Shown here one piece after another: positions 28,099 to 44,104 of a stretch of 64,000 nucleotides of DNA. This DNA comes from Oscillospiraceae bacterium (GTDB lineage: Bacteria; Bacillota; Clostridia; Oscillospirales; Ruminococcaceae). The position numbers and the translations under genes were made by a program. Each line of letters opens with the position of its first letter. Position 1 is the stretch's first letter. The DNA lies in NCBI GenBank assembly GCA_009778065.1, contig WRKM01000007.1, positions 1 through 64,000 on the forward strand. The letters are read 5' to 3'. The notes under the pieces were generated by a model that worked only from the letters and a program-made list of their open reading frames with translations, was not told where the DNA came from and made no database searches.

Positions 28099-28144
28099 TA
28101 GTACAATTGCACAAGTTACGTTAGTACAATTGTATAAGTTACAT
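28099..28144 (+). promoter_or_regulatory. Tandem 23-base operator-like repeat
   Basis: Two adjacent 23-base units (28099-28121 and 28122-28144), each beginning TAGTACAATTG and continuing through AAGTTAC, differ at only four positions. They end eight bases before the -35 box of the two-component operon, the usual place for an OmpR-type activator site. Autoregulation by the regulator encoded at 29641 is inferred. Confidence 0.6.
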
Positions 28145-28151
28145 TCGTCTC

Positions 28152-28180
28152 TTGACTTTTTTCGTTCTTTATGATAGAAT
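28152..28180 (+). promoter_or_regulatory. Sigma-A type promoter of the two-component operon
   Basis: TTGACT (28152-28157), 17-base spacer, TAGAAT (28175-28180), about 50 bases before the first ATG of the kinase gene. Confidence 0.7.
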
Positions 28181-28232
28181 CAACATTGAAATTACATAAA
28201 GGACGGGGCTGGAAGATATTAATATAATAATC

Positions 28233-29648
28233 ATGGCATTCGGAGTCTTTTTAAACAGTTTTCCGTACTTTTTACTCGGTATGGCGTTAGCATGGAAGCA
28301 TCTGCGTTACGGACGCTGGCACGCGCTGTCCGTTATGACGGCTTTATCTGCGTTACAAGCTGTTTCTGTTATTCTGCTGACCTACTCGTTAACACCTGAG
28401 GCATTGGATAAAATAAAAACACTGCACGGGATTATTTACATAATCTTGGTTATCGCGTCCTTTCTGTGGATAGTGAGGTTTAAAATGACGCGGTTGCTTT
28501 TTATTGCCTTTTTTGTAAAATATGCGGCTGATTTTGTGGTGGCGATTGTAAAATTTTTGACCGTGCAGATGTTTCCGGGAGAAGAAAGTGTTACATATGG
28601 TTTGCATTATAACTTGATTCACCTTGCTTTGTTGTTATTTATATTCCCCTTGATGCTTTGGTTTATTGTGCGTGTCATGCAAAAGCTGTATGTCGTGGAC
28701 AGTAAGCTCTGGCGGTATTTATGGCTTGTCCCTGCGGCATTCTACGCTTTAAGCACTATTATTACATGGTATTACACCCGAACACAGGAGTCGGTAGTGT
28801 TTATAATTATCAATATCATAATATTCTTTATTTCTCTATTGGTGTATACCCTTGTTTTAGAAACCTTGAGAACAACGCGGGAAATGAGCCTGAAAGAAGA
28901 GAGAGAACGCATACTGATTGCCGAAAATACCACCTTAGACAGAATGAACCGTATGAAAACCGAGCTAATCTCCACCGTTACCCATGAGACCATGACCCCG
29001 CTCGCCGTACTGTCGGGCTATGCAGAGCTTATTGCGTCGGAGGCGGGGAATAAAGGGGTGGACGAACAGACGGCGAAAGACCTCTACAGCATATCGGAGG
29101 AGGCGCAGAGGATTGCGGGTTTGATGGATGAGCTTAATAAACACGGGGTAAAAGAGGGTAAATCGGAACCAATAGACAAACAACTCGCTAAAACCCGTGT
29201 CAGCCTGACCGAGCTTACGGATGGTACGGCGCGTTTATACACGCCGATTTTACAGCGAGTGAATACAAGTCTCAGCGTCAGCTTTCCCGCAGACCTGCCG
29301 GATGTTTTCGTCTGTTCAAATGAAATCACGCAGGTTTTTTTCAACCTTTTACAAAATGCGCGTAATCATACCGAAGACGGGGCAGTAACTATTACTGCCT
29401 GTGTAGAGGGTGAGTTCGTACTTGTTGCCGTTTCCGATACGGGGAGCGGTATATCGCCGAAAATTCTGCCCCGTATATTTAATCGCGGCGTAACGTCTCG
29501 TAAAGACGGGAGCGGCTTAGGTCTCCCTATATGTAAAGAAATCATTACCCGTCACGGCGGCACTATCGAGATAAAAAGCGAACAAGGCAAGGGGACGACC
29601 ATATGGTTTACATTACCTTTGTGGAGGGAGGGAATACGCGATGAGTAA
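28233..29648 (+). CDS. Membrane sensor histidine kinase
   Basis: 471 residues from the ATG at 28233. About seven membrane helices fill residues 1-210 with almost no extracellular domain, so it may sense a membrane or intramembrane signal. A coiled linker is followed by the dimerisation box STVTHETMTPL (H251), then the ATPase with N-box NLLQNARNHT, G1 DTGSGIS and G2 GSGLGLPICKEI. The ribosome binding site is odd: AAAGGACGGGG (28198-28208) lies 25 bases before the ATG but close to an in-frame CTG (28209) and ATT (28218), so translation may start up to eight codons earlier at a non-ATG codon. Overlaps the regulator gene by eight bases. Confidence 0.85.
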   Translation: MAFGVFLNSFPYFLLGMALAWKHLRYGRWHALSVMTALSALQAVSVILLTYSLTPEALDKIKTLHGIIYIILVIASFLWIVRFKMTRLLFIAFFVKYAADFVVAIVKFLTVQMFPGEESVTYGLHYNLIHLALLLFIFPLMLWFIVRVMQKLYVVDSKLWRYLWLVPAAFYALSTIITWYYTRTQESVVFIIINIIIFFISLLVYTLVLETLRTTREMSLKEERERILIAENTTLDRMNRMKTELISTVTHETMTPLAVLSGYAELIASEAGNKGVDEQTAKDLYSISEEAQRIAGLMDELNKHGVKEGKSEPIDKQLAKTRVSLTELTDGTARLYTPILQRVNTSLSVSFPADLPDVFVCSNEITQVFFNLLQNARNHTEDGAVTITACVEGEFVLVAVSDTGSGISPKILPRIFNRGVTSRKDGSGLGLPICKEIITRHGGTIEIKSEQGKGTTIWFTLPLWREGIRDE

Positions 29649-30357
29649 GCAGACAGTTTTATTAATTGAGGATAACGAGAAATTAAATGAAATTAACCGC
29701 CGCGCCCTCGTGGGAAAAGGATACGAGGTGATGACGGCTTTAAGCCTTGCGGCGGCGCGTGAACGTCTTTCACAGACGGAACCGGACGTAATTCTGCTCG
29801 ACGTCGTACTGCCGGACGGCTTCGGTTTTGATTTTTGCGAGGAAATCCGAGGTAAGACCGATGCGCATATAATATTTCTGACCTCTCGCAGGAGTCATGA
29901 TGATAAGCTTAAAGGGCTGTCACTCGGCGGAGACGATTATGTTACCAAGCCTTTTAAAATAGATGAACTTATACTCAGGGTCGCTTCGGCTATGCGCCGC
30001 AGGGTAAACGAAACCAGGAAGCGGCGGTCCGGGACAGAGTTCGGGAACTTAACCCTCGATTCCCTGACAGGTCGCGCCTATATAGATAGTATAGACATAA
30101 TGCTCACAAAGACTGAGTTCGCCATGCTGAACGTCTTCGCGCAGAACGAAGGTAAAATTATCAGCGCGGAGCTGGTATACGAGAAAGTATGGAAACAGCC
30201 CCTGCTCGGAGACACTCGTTCGCTGAGAAAACGGGTATCGGACATGCGCGGAAAACTGAACAGCTATAATTGTACCCATAATATTAATAATATCTACGGC
30301 GTGGGCTATTGCTTTGAAAAACAAACCGCTAAAGAATCAGGGGGCGAGACAGTATAG
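29641..30357 (+). CDS. OmpR/PhoB-family response regulator
   Basis: 238 residues. Receiver domain 4-120 with acidic pair E10-D11, phospho-acceptor D54 (ILLDVVLPDG) and conserved K in TKPF. The C-terminal winged-helix domain (about 138-228) shows LTKTEFAMLNVF, the VYEKVW segment and RSLRKRVSDMRGKL, ending in the beta-hairpin NIYGVGYCF. The overlap with the kinase gene shows they are a cognate pair. Its targets probably include its own promoter with the 23-base tandem repeats, and possibly the lipoprotein gene downstream. Confidence 0.9.
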   Translation: MSKQTVLLIEDNEKLNEINRRALVGKGYEVMTALSLAAARERLSQTEPDVILLDVVLPDGFGFDFCEEIRGKTDAHIIFLTSRRSHDDKLKGLSLGGDDYVTKPFKIDELILRVASAMRRRVNETRKRRSGTEFGNLTLDSLTGRAYIDSIDIMLTKTEFAMLNVFAQNEGKIISAELVYEKVWKQPLLGDTRSLRKRVSDMRGKLNSYNCTHNINNIYGVGYCFEKQTAKESGGETV

Positions 30358-30490
30358 TCATATGTGAAAAATGGTCTCACCTACTATTACTCCTGCACCA
30401 AACAGCGGAAAATACAGAGGAAATGTCTACTGTTAACTTACAACGTAATAAATAAAAATAAAAGCAAAAAAAGGAAAGAGGTAAAAAAGC

Positions 30491-31432
30491 ATGAGAAAAA
30501 TAATAAAAAATTCGATAATCGTTTCATTACTTGCGATGTCGCTGTCTTTAGCGGCTTGTAGCGGAGAAGATGACCGCGCCAACGACAACAACGCCATACC
30601 CGACAATACACCCGTAACGACTCCGAGCGTCATTCTCGAAACTATAGACGATGAGCTTTCGGGCGATTTTGTTGTTGACGTTAGAGGAACTAAATTTAAC
30701 CTTGCCGATGCAGTCTCGCTGATTGGCGATGAGGGCGAATTAACGCCGGAACAGGCTGTCCAAAAGCATAACAATGATGAATATTACAGCGCGCAGTGGG
30801 ATTTCATGCTGTATCAGCCGTCATTAGGCATAAATTATAACTCGCTCGACAACCCTGAGGTTTTCATTGACGACCCTAACACGGTTAATATTGAAATTGC
30901 CTTAGAACCTCCGGTGAATACGAACCCTATGGTTAAATTTAATGATGGCGATGTTTTAAACGGACTGACAGTGAAAAATCTTAACGACGGGTACGGATTC
31001 GGTTATACCTATCATTTTCCTGACGGTTTTTCCGATTTCAGCGTAAGTATGGGCTATGAGCTTGTGGGTGAAACTACGATGAGCGGATACGTAATCGCCG
31101 CTATGTCTGATGATGTGGTATATGTTTATCCCGGGGACATTTATTTTTTCCCCGATACCGAATCGGTTAAAGACTTTCCCCTCTCGAAAACATTTTTAGG
31201 GAATATGAGGGACGACTACGTTTTTTGGGTAGACGATTTCCTCACTTATACCGATATACCGCTCTTTCATTTGGGAGCTTTGACAGATGAGGAGTACAGA
31301 GATGTTGATTTAAGGGCTATTCCCGATGACGGTACACCCATAAGGGTAGAAGTCACACTGACCGATATAAAGGTAGGCTATCCCGCAAAAGGCGGTTTAA
31401 GAGTTACGGCAAGGATTGTCGGCATAAAATAG
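30491..31432 (+). CDS. Putative lipoprotein of unknown function
   Basis: 313 residues, ATG behind GGAAAGAGG. The signal peptide ends in lipobox LAAC (Cys23), followed by an acidic, Asn/Pro-rich linker. The mature part has no motif I recognise; it is Asp-rich and predicted mostly beta. It is 133 bases downstream of the response regulator, so it may be part of the same regulon or transcript and could be the sensor's extracytoplasmic partner. Confidence 0.7.
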   Translation: MRKIIKNSIIVSLLAMSLSLAACSGEDDRANDNNAIPDNTPVTTPSVILETIDDELSGDFVVDVRGTKFNLADAVSLIGDEGELTPEQAVQKHNNDEYYSAQWDFMLYQPSLGINYNSLDNPEVFIDDPNTVNIEIALEPPVNTNPMVKFNDGDVLNGLTVKNLNDGYGFGYTYHFPDGFSDFSVSMGYELVGETTMSGYVIAAMSDDVVYVYPGDIYFFPDTESVKDFPLSKTFLGNMRDDYVFWVDDFLTYTDIPLFHLGALTDEEYRDVDLRAIPDDGTPIRVEVTLTDIKVGYPAKGGLRVTARIVGIK

Positions 31433-31774
31433 TATAAAATAACACAGAATAAAAGGAAAATCAGAGGTAAAAAATCCCAATTGTGACGATTTCCGGACAT
31501 TTGAAACACATTTTCGTCACAATCGACACCCTTTTATAACAGCCAAAAAGGGCATAATCACTGTTATAAAGCGCATCTAAGGAAGAACCCGCATGTTCTT
31601 GTGTGAAAATATGGAAACAAGAAAGTGTAACCAAAGTGAAATTTCTGTAAAACTTAGGGTTGACAAGACGATATATATTATAATATAATGAATACATAAG
31701 GGAAAAAAGTGCCTTACTTTTAATAATGTAGAAAGTAAGAAAGCAAAAATAAATTTTCACAGGAGGAAAAAACG
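31433..31774 (+). promoter_or_regulatory. Intergenic region with long inverted repeat and strong promoter
   Basis: No gene is visible in these 342 bases. At 31481-31489 and 31514-31522 lie TTGTGACGA and TCGTCACAA, a perfect nine-base inverted repeat separated by 24 bases. A second one follows, CCCTTTT / AAAAGGG (31529-31535 with 31546-31552). A promoter with TTGACA (31660-31665), an 18-base spacer and TATAAT (31684-31689) then drives the giant repeat-protein gene, leaving a leader of about 80 bases with AGGAGG before the ATG. Confidence 0.65.
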
Positions 31775-38557
<6,783 letters not shown>

Positions 38558-38576
38558 AGTTTAAATGAATAATGGG

Positions 38577-38614
38577 CGGGCTGTGGTTAACTAAAAAACC
38601 ACAGCCCGTTTTTA
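38577..38614 (+). terminator. Rho-independent terminator
   Basis: Stem CGGGCTGTGGTT / AACCACAGCCCG (38577-38588 with 38597-38608) followed by a T-run. It ends the giant surface protein transcript; the convergent minus-strand operon ends just beyond it. Confidence 0.9.
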
Positions 38615-38642
38615 TTTTATTATTCTTATTTAAAGGTGTAAA

Positions 38643-41600
38643 TCAAAGCCTTGCGAACAGCTTTTTCCATTCCAACAGGACATTTGCTTCATCGAAGTTA
38701 AACGATTTAGCATAGGCGTTAGAGGAAAATTCTTCGTACAGTGTTTTATCGCTCAGCAACAAAATTATTTTATCTGCAAGCCTATTCGGATAAGGAGAGG
38801 TTAAAAAGCCCGATTTTCCGTCATCAATCAAATCTTCGGGTCCGTAGCTTACATTATACGAAACCGCAGGAATCCCGTGTGCCGTCGCCTCCAAAAGTCC
38901 GATGGGAAAGTTTTCGTAAGAGCTTGAAATCACAAACAGCTTAGCCGTCATATATTCCTCGCTCAAATCCGGTACATACCCGCGTAGTTTCACAGAATTT
39001 TCTAACCCGTGCGAAGAAATTAATACAGATAATTCTTTTTCAAAATCTTCGTTATATCCGAAAATGTGAAACTCTGCGTCGGGTATTTTACTTACGACCC
39101 TGCTGAATGCAGAAACGGCGTGACGCAGACGCTTGTATTTATCAATTTTATTTGCCACAGAGATAATTTTAAGCGGGTTTGTCATGGGTATTCTGGATAT
39201 AGATTTTCTGTATTCGGCGGTAATTATATTGGGAAAAACATACATCTGTGACATATTGTTGAAACGTCTGATAATATCCTGCCTTTGTTTATTCGTGGTG
39301 GTAATAACCGCATTAAAATCAGGCAATGAATTAAACGTCTCCTGATAATCGTTAAGAATATTATCGGTCAGACTTTCACTCCCCGAAATATGTTTCCTGT
39401 GAAGAATCGCCGCTTTTTTGACTTTTACATTCGTGAGTGCAAGGGCTTTAGCGTATATAAGATTTCTGTCAACGATGACAAAATCCTCATCCGAGTTCAA
39501 AAAGCTGTCTAAATAATGGGTAATAAGCGCGTCTTCGTCTAAAAATTCAAGCCAACGACCATCTTCTTTCAATATAATCAGAAAAAGAACCGATTTATCA
39601 TCCTTTACCCTGTAATATTTGTCCATTACCTTTTCGCCATCCGGAGCGAAATACTCTTCCATAAGGGTTCGTCCGTTTTCGTCTAATGACTTTTCGACTG
39701 AAAGAAACCCGCGGCAGTCATAGAAACAGCGTTTAACTATTCTTTTCTTTTCATCCAGACGATTTATAAATGAGAGAACACCGTCTTCATACTGTACATA
39801 TGCGATACGCTGGTCAATTTTTTTGCTCTTGCTCCAATATATCCGATAACCGAGGATACCGGGTTGGTTCTCATAGGTGATTTCTCTGCGTTTATAGAGG
39901 TTCAGCGGGAAAAGTTCCTCAAGTTCAATAAATCTCGGCTCTACTCGCCTCGCCCTTTGAAAATAGTCATAAATATTTTCGTGTTCTTCCTCGGATATGC
40001 CGTGTTTTTCTAAATTTCTGTGAAGGTTTATGCCATGCTTAGATGTTATTATTATAGATTTGATTCCGGAGTTTTTAAACATAGTCATACGGTTAACTGC
40101 GGAGCGTTCGGTCTTGGTAAGAGTTTCGGGGATACTGCTGTTAAGATGATATATCATAGACGGCGGAGGTCCGTACTCTTCGTATTCGGCGGCTTTAGCC
40201 TCTTCTGTCACGGCGTCTATCGGCGGAGTACCGTCTAATTTTCTGATAAACTCATCAGAAAGGTATTGCTTAACCTCGTTGTAATAGACGTTAAAAAAGA
40301 AGTATCCGCTGATAAAATGCCGTATATCATTTATTCGGACACGGTAGTCATGATGTCTCACCATGAAAGAATCGACGATTTTCTCCGGTGACTCCATATA
40401 CATAGCGTATTCGGGATAGAAATACCCATTTAACATATGGCGTGCACGGAAATATATAGTCTGTGCGAAAAGTGTGGGGTCATAATGCTCGATATAATCG
40501 GACCGGACATTATATTTTAATGCTCGCTTATAAGTACGCCACGAAGCCATAAGCATTTCAAGATAGGTATGGTATGATGTTTCGCGGTTATATACCTCAC
40601 GTAGATTCTCATCGGCATATCGCAGAGCGAACTCATAATACTTTACGTCGTTTATATATTTAGTCATCTCGAAAAGCGAGTATGCTACCCAGTGGTCGCG
40701 ATATTTTATATAATCCTTGGCGATAAAATTCTCTACGGCGGCTCTTGCGCCGTAGAGGTATCTTTTGTCTTTAATGTATGTGTATGCGCGAGAAAGCGCG
40801 AAGGTAGCCTCGCCGTCATAAAAAATCGTGCGAAACTCTTCTTTAGACGCGAAACCGGGGAAGGTGAGCGTGTGCTGATACTCTCCCGATTTTGCGTTTT
40901 GAAGCTCTAAAATTCCGTTAGCGAGAACACGGACAATATCGTTGTATCTGTCATTCATGGAAAATTCCATGTACTCGGTATAAAATATGATAGCCGCACT
41001 GTTCGCGCCGAGCTTTACTTCTCCGCTTCCGTCAGGTTTTTGTTCAATAAGATATGCGGTATTTTCATCTTTATATTTAATGAATCTCTCCATATAGCCA
41101 AGTGCGGATTCAATTTTTGCAATAAGAGTCTCATTACTGTTCATGCGATACAGGTTTATAAGAGCCCATAGTGAGGATGCGTGACAGACTATATTGTAGC
41201 CTTTAAACTTATCGTCAAAAACCGGGAAATAGCCGCTGTTAAATCTTCCGTCTTCGCCGACTTGATTCGCGATATACTCTGAAGCATTGGTAATAGTTTT
41301 TCTTATTACACCGCTGTCAATAATGTCTATCCGTCTTCTGCCGTAATCCGCATTATCGCTGTAAAGCTCGTGTATAACTTCGTCCTCGCCGCAAAAAAAA
41401 CCACGAGCCTTAAAAACCGTAACCTGTTCGGGTACGCTTTTAATCTCCGGTTTGTTATAGTATGTTACCAAATATCGGTTTAAGCTGTCTAAATGAATAC
41501 GATTTGAGTTATAATCAATAGCCTGCGCGGCAATTTCTCTGGGCGTGTAATAATCAATAACCTTATTACCGTTAAGTTCAGCCTCAAGAAATGCGTTCGT

Positions 41601-41981
41601 AAAATCACGTTCAAGTGAAATACCATATCTCATAAAATTGACCCAACGGTTTCTCGCTAAAAGCTTATTAAGATTAATTGTCGGGATTTCCTCATAGCTT
41701 GTTACAACATCGGCTTTAACCCATGCGCCGTTAATAGGGTTATGCTCGGTATAGGCTCTGAGTTTTTTTTCAGCGTCAGTCCACGCATCAGACAAGGCGT
41801 TTCCCGTTCCGTGAAAAACCTTAGCTCGATGCACCTTGTCACAAACCGATAAAAAGACAACGAAGAAATCGTCCCTTCCGGTATTATTAACTAATTCAAA
41901 AGCCAGTCCGGTGGTTATACCTTCGGATAGTATATATTCTCTCAGCTTATCAATACGTTTTAAATCGCTCATTTTATTCAT
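38643..41981 (-). CDS. Large glycosyltransferase: alpha-toroid-like N-terminus plus GT4 domain
   Basis: 1112 residues. Residues 1-600 are shared with the neighbouring gene at 42008: a mixed N-terminal part followed by helical repeats that look like an alpha/alpha toroid (YFPVFDDKFKGYNIVCHASSLWALINLYRM, GANSAAIIFYTEY, FYDGEATFALSRAY). A beta-rich segment (about 690-830) recalls the beta-meander of TarM/GtfA-type enzymes. Residues about 830-1112 are a GT-B, GT4-type transferase with the EX7E motif (ENFPIGLLE). Such enzymes add sugars to wall teichoic acid or Ser/Thr-rich surface proteins. The gene ends the pilus-like operon, 26 bases after its paralogue, and converges with the Asp-Ala/Thr surface protein gene. 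Acceptor and donor cannot be read from sequence. Confidence 0.75.
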   Translation of the reverse strand: MNKMSDLKRIDKLREYILSEGITTGLAFELVNNTGRDDFFVVFLSVCDKVHRAKVFHGTGNALSDAWTDAEKKLRAYTEHNPINGAWVKADVVTSYEEIPTINLNKLLARNRWVNFMRYGISLERDFTNAFLEAELNGNKVIDYYTPREIAAQAIDYNSNRIHLDSLNRYLVTYYNKPEIKSVPEQVTVFKARGFFCGEDEVIHELYSDNADYGRRRIDIIDSGVIRKTITNASEYIANQVGEDGRFNSGYFPVFDDKFKGYNIVCHASSLWALINLYRMNSNETLIAKIESALGYMERFIKYKDENTAYLIEQKPDGSGEVKLGANSAAIIFYTEYMEFSMNDRYNDIVRVLANGILELQNAKSGEYQHTLTFPGFASKEEFRTIFYDGEATFALSRAYTYIKDKRYLYGARAAVENFIAKDYIKYRDHWVAYSLFEMTKYINDVKYYEFALRYADENLREVYNRETSYHTYLEMLMASWRTYKRALKYNVRSDYIEHYDPTLFAQTIYFRARHMLNGYFYPEYAMYMESPEKIVDSFMVRHHDYRVRINDIRHFISGYFFFNVYYNEVKQYLSDEFIRKLDGTPPIDAVTEEAKAAEYEEYGPPPSMIYHLNSSIPETLTKTERSAVNRMTMFKNSGIKSIIITSKHGINLHRNLEKHGISEEEHENIYDYFQRARRVEPRFIELEELFPLNLYKRREITYENQPGILGYRIYWSKSKKIDQRIAYVQYEDGVLSFINRLDEKKRIVKRCFYDCRGFLSVEKSLDENGRTLMEEYFAPDGEKVMDKYYRVKDDKSVLFLIILKEDGRWLEFLDEDALITHYLDSFLNSDEDFVIVDRNLIYAKALALTNVKVKKAAILHRKHISGSESLTDNILNDYQETFNSLPDFNAVITTTNKQRQDIIRRFNNMSQMYVFPNIITAEYRKSISRIPMTNPLKIISVANKIDKYKRLRHAVSAFSRVVSKIPDAEFHIFGYNEDFEKELSVLISSHGLENSVKLRGYVPDLSEEYMTAKLFVISSSYENFPIGLLEATAHGIPAVSYNVSYGPEDLIDDGKSGFLTSPYPNRLADKIILLLSDKTLYEEFSSNAYAKSFNFDEANVLLEWKKLFARL

Positions 41982-42007
41982 TCCCGTTTATAACTGTAAT
42001 TTAATAA

Positions 42008-44104
42008 TTAAAGGTTTAACCCGGCACTATGACGATTTTCCAAATCGGCTTCAAGAAAATGCAGTTTTTCAGGAGGGATTTTCGTCAGAAGCATTTTTGC
42101 CGTAACGGACGCTTTACGATACGTGACCCAAAAATCAGCATTCGGATAACACTCTAAAGCCTCGTTTAAAGAAACCACATCATATTTTCCAAGTAGCTTT
42201 TTAGGATATTTGTGCAGGTTTTCATCCTTCTCGACAAAAATATCGGGGATTCCGGCTATATTAATCCATTTGTTAATGTGTTTTCTTACAACGTCTTCAT
42301 TTAAAACGCCGTAGAATATATTCGCCGTGTGTGATTCTTCTCCTGTAATTTCTCTCGATACATCAAGCCGCCTGATAAATTCATCTGTCAAATGCTCTTT
42401 AATATCGTCATAATAAACGCTGTAAAAATAATATCCGCCGATGAAATGCTGTATATCGTCAATCCTGACGCGGTAGTTGTGATGGCGTACCATGAAGGAG
42501 CCGACGACTGTTTCGGGTGCCTTCATGTACATGGCGTATTCAGGGTAGAAATAACCGTTCAGCATGTGCCGCGCCCTACGGTAAATGGTTTGAGCAAAGA
42601 GCGTGGGGTCATAATTTTCAATATAATCGGATTTTATTTTATTTTCGAGTGCGCGTTTATATGCTCGCCATGAAGCCATGAGCAATTCAAGGTAGGTATG
42701 ATAAGATGTCTCGCGGTTGTAGATACGGCATAGGTTCTCATCAGCGTTTTGCAGGGCAAATTCGTAATATCTTACATCCTTGATGTATTTTGTGACCTCG
42801 AAAAGGGCGTATGATACCCAGTGGTCGCGGTGTATTACATAATCCTTGGCGATAAAATTCTCCACTGCCGCCTTCGCACCCTTTAGGTGCTTTTTGTTTT
42901 TTGTATAAGCATATGCACGGGCAAGCCCGAAAGTAGCCTCGCCGTCATAATATACGGTACGAAATTCTTCTTTAGGTGCGAATCCGGGAAATTCAAGTAT
43001 ATGCCAATACTCGCCCGTTACAGGGTTTTGGAGTTTTAAAATTCCGTTTGCGAGTACATTTACCGTGTCGGCATATTTACGATTTTTAAAAACATCCATG
43101 TACTCGGTGTACATGATTATGGCGACCCCGTTCGCGCCGAGTTTTACCTCGCTGTCTTTACCGGGTTTTTGTTCGACTAAATAGGCGGTTTTCTTATCCT
43201 TATATACGATGAATTTTTCCATATAGTCGAGTGCGGATTCGAGTTTAGGTATAAGCGCGTTGTCGCCGCTCATACGATAAAGATTTATAAGACTCCACAA
43301 AGAGGAGGCATGACGAACTATATTATAACTGTCCATTACACTGTTAAATATCGGGAAATAACCGTAAACGAACTTTCCGTCGTCTCCGATTTGGCTTGCG
43401 AGATATTCTGAAGCGGCGATAATAGTATTTTTAACCTCTTCGCCGTCTATTATGTCGATTCGTCTTCTGCCATAATCTGCATGGTCGTTATAAAGCTCGT
43501 GTATAACACAGTCTTCGCCGCAAAAGAGTCCGCGCGCATTGAAAACCGTAATTAAATCGGGTACATTTTCAAGTTGCGGGGTACTGCCGTAACACATTTT
43601 CAAATACCTGTTTATATTATCTAAGGAAATGCGGTTTGAGTTGTAATCTATGGCATGTGCTTCGATTTCTTTTTCGGAATAATAGGTGATAATTTTATTT
43701 CCGTTAATTTCAGCTTCAAGAAACGCATTCTTAAACTCTCTGTCAAACGAAATACCTAATCTCGTGAAATTTTTCCAGCCGTCTTTTGCCAATATTTTGT
43801 TTAGGTCAAGAGTCGCAATTTCCTCAAAGCTTATAACCACATCGGCTTTAACCCATACGTCATTAAGCGGCTTTTTTTCAGCGAAAGCGTTAAGGCTCTT
43901 TTCGGCATTCGCCCATGCACGCGACAATGAGTTTCCCGTTCCGTGAAAAACCTTAGCTCGTTTTATTTTATCGCAGACCGATAAAAAGACGACAAAGAAA
44001 TCGTCTTTTCCGGTATTCTTGAGTAGCTCGGCAGTAAGCCCTGCGGTTATACCCTCGGACAATACATGCTTTTTGAGTATATCGACACGTTTAAAACGCC
44101 CCAT
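42008..44104 (-). CDS. Paralogue of the adjacent glycosyltransferase lacking the GT4 domain
   Basis: 698 residues. The first 600 residues align closely without large gaps with the N-terminus of the downstream 1112-residue protein (same segments GITAGLTAELL, VFHGTGNSLSRAW, NFIAKDYVIHRDHW, YPEYAMYMKAPE). Then it diverges into a short C-terminus (FWVTYRKASVTAKMLLTKIPPEKLHFLEADLE) instead of the GT-B fold. Its ATG shares one base with the stop of pilT (TAATG), so the two are translationally coupled. The domain may be a glycan-processing toroid or a substrate-binding platform; I do not recognise a named family. A tandem duplication with domain swap is the likely origin. Confidence 0.7.
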   Translation of the reverse strand: MGRFKRVDILKKHVLSEGITAGLTAELLKNTGKDDFFVVFLSVCDKIKRAKVFHGTGNSLSRAWANAEKSLNAFAEKKPLNDVWVKADVVISFEEIATLDLNKILAKDGWKNFTRLGISFDREFKNAFLEAEINGNKIITYYSEKEIEAHAIDYNSNRISLDNINRYLKMCYGSTPQLENVPDLITVFNARGLFCGEDCVIHELYNDHADYGRRRIDIIDGEEVKNTIIAASEYLASQIGDDGKFVYGYFPIFNSVMDSYNIVRHASSLWSLINLYRMSGDNALIPKLESALDYMEKFIVYKDKKTAYLVEQKPGKDSEVKLGANGVAIIMYTEYMDVFKNRKYADTVNVLANGILKLQNPVTGEYWHILEFPGFAPKEEFRTVYYDGEATFGLARAYAYTKNKKHLKGAKAAVENFIAKDYVIHRDHWVSYALFEVTKYIKDVRYYEFALQNADENLCRIYNRETSYHTYLELLMASWRAYKRALENKIKSDYIENYDPTLFAQTIYRRARHMLNGYFYPEYAMYMKAPETVVGSFMVRHHNYRVRIDDIQHFIGGYYFYSVYYDDIKEHLTDEFIRRLDVSREITGEESHTANIFYGVLNEDVVRKHINKWINIAGIPDIFVEKDENLHKYPKKLLGKYDVVSLNEALECYPNADFWVTYRKASVTAKMLLTKIPPEKLHFLEADLENRHSAGLNL

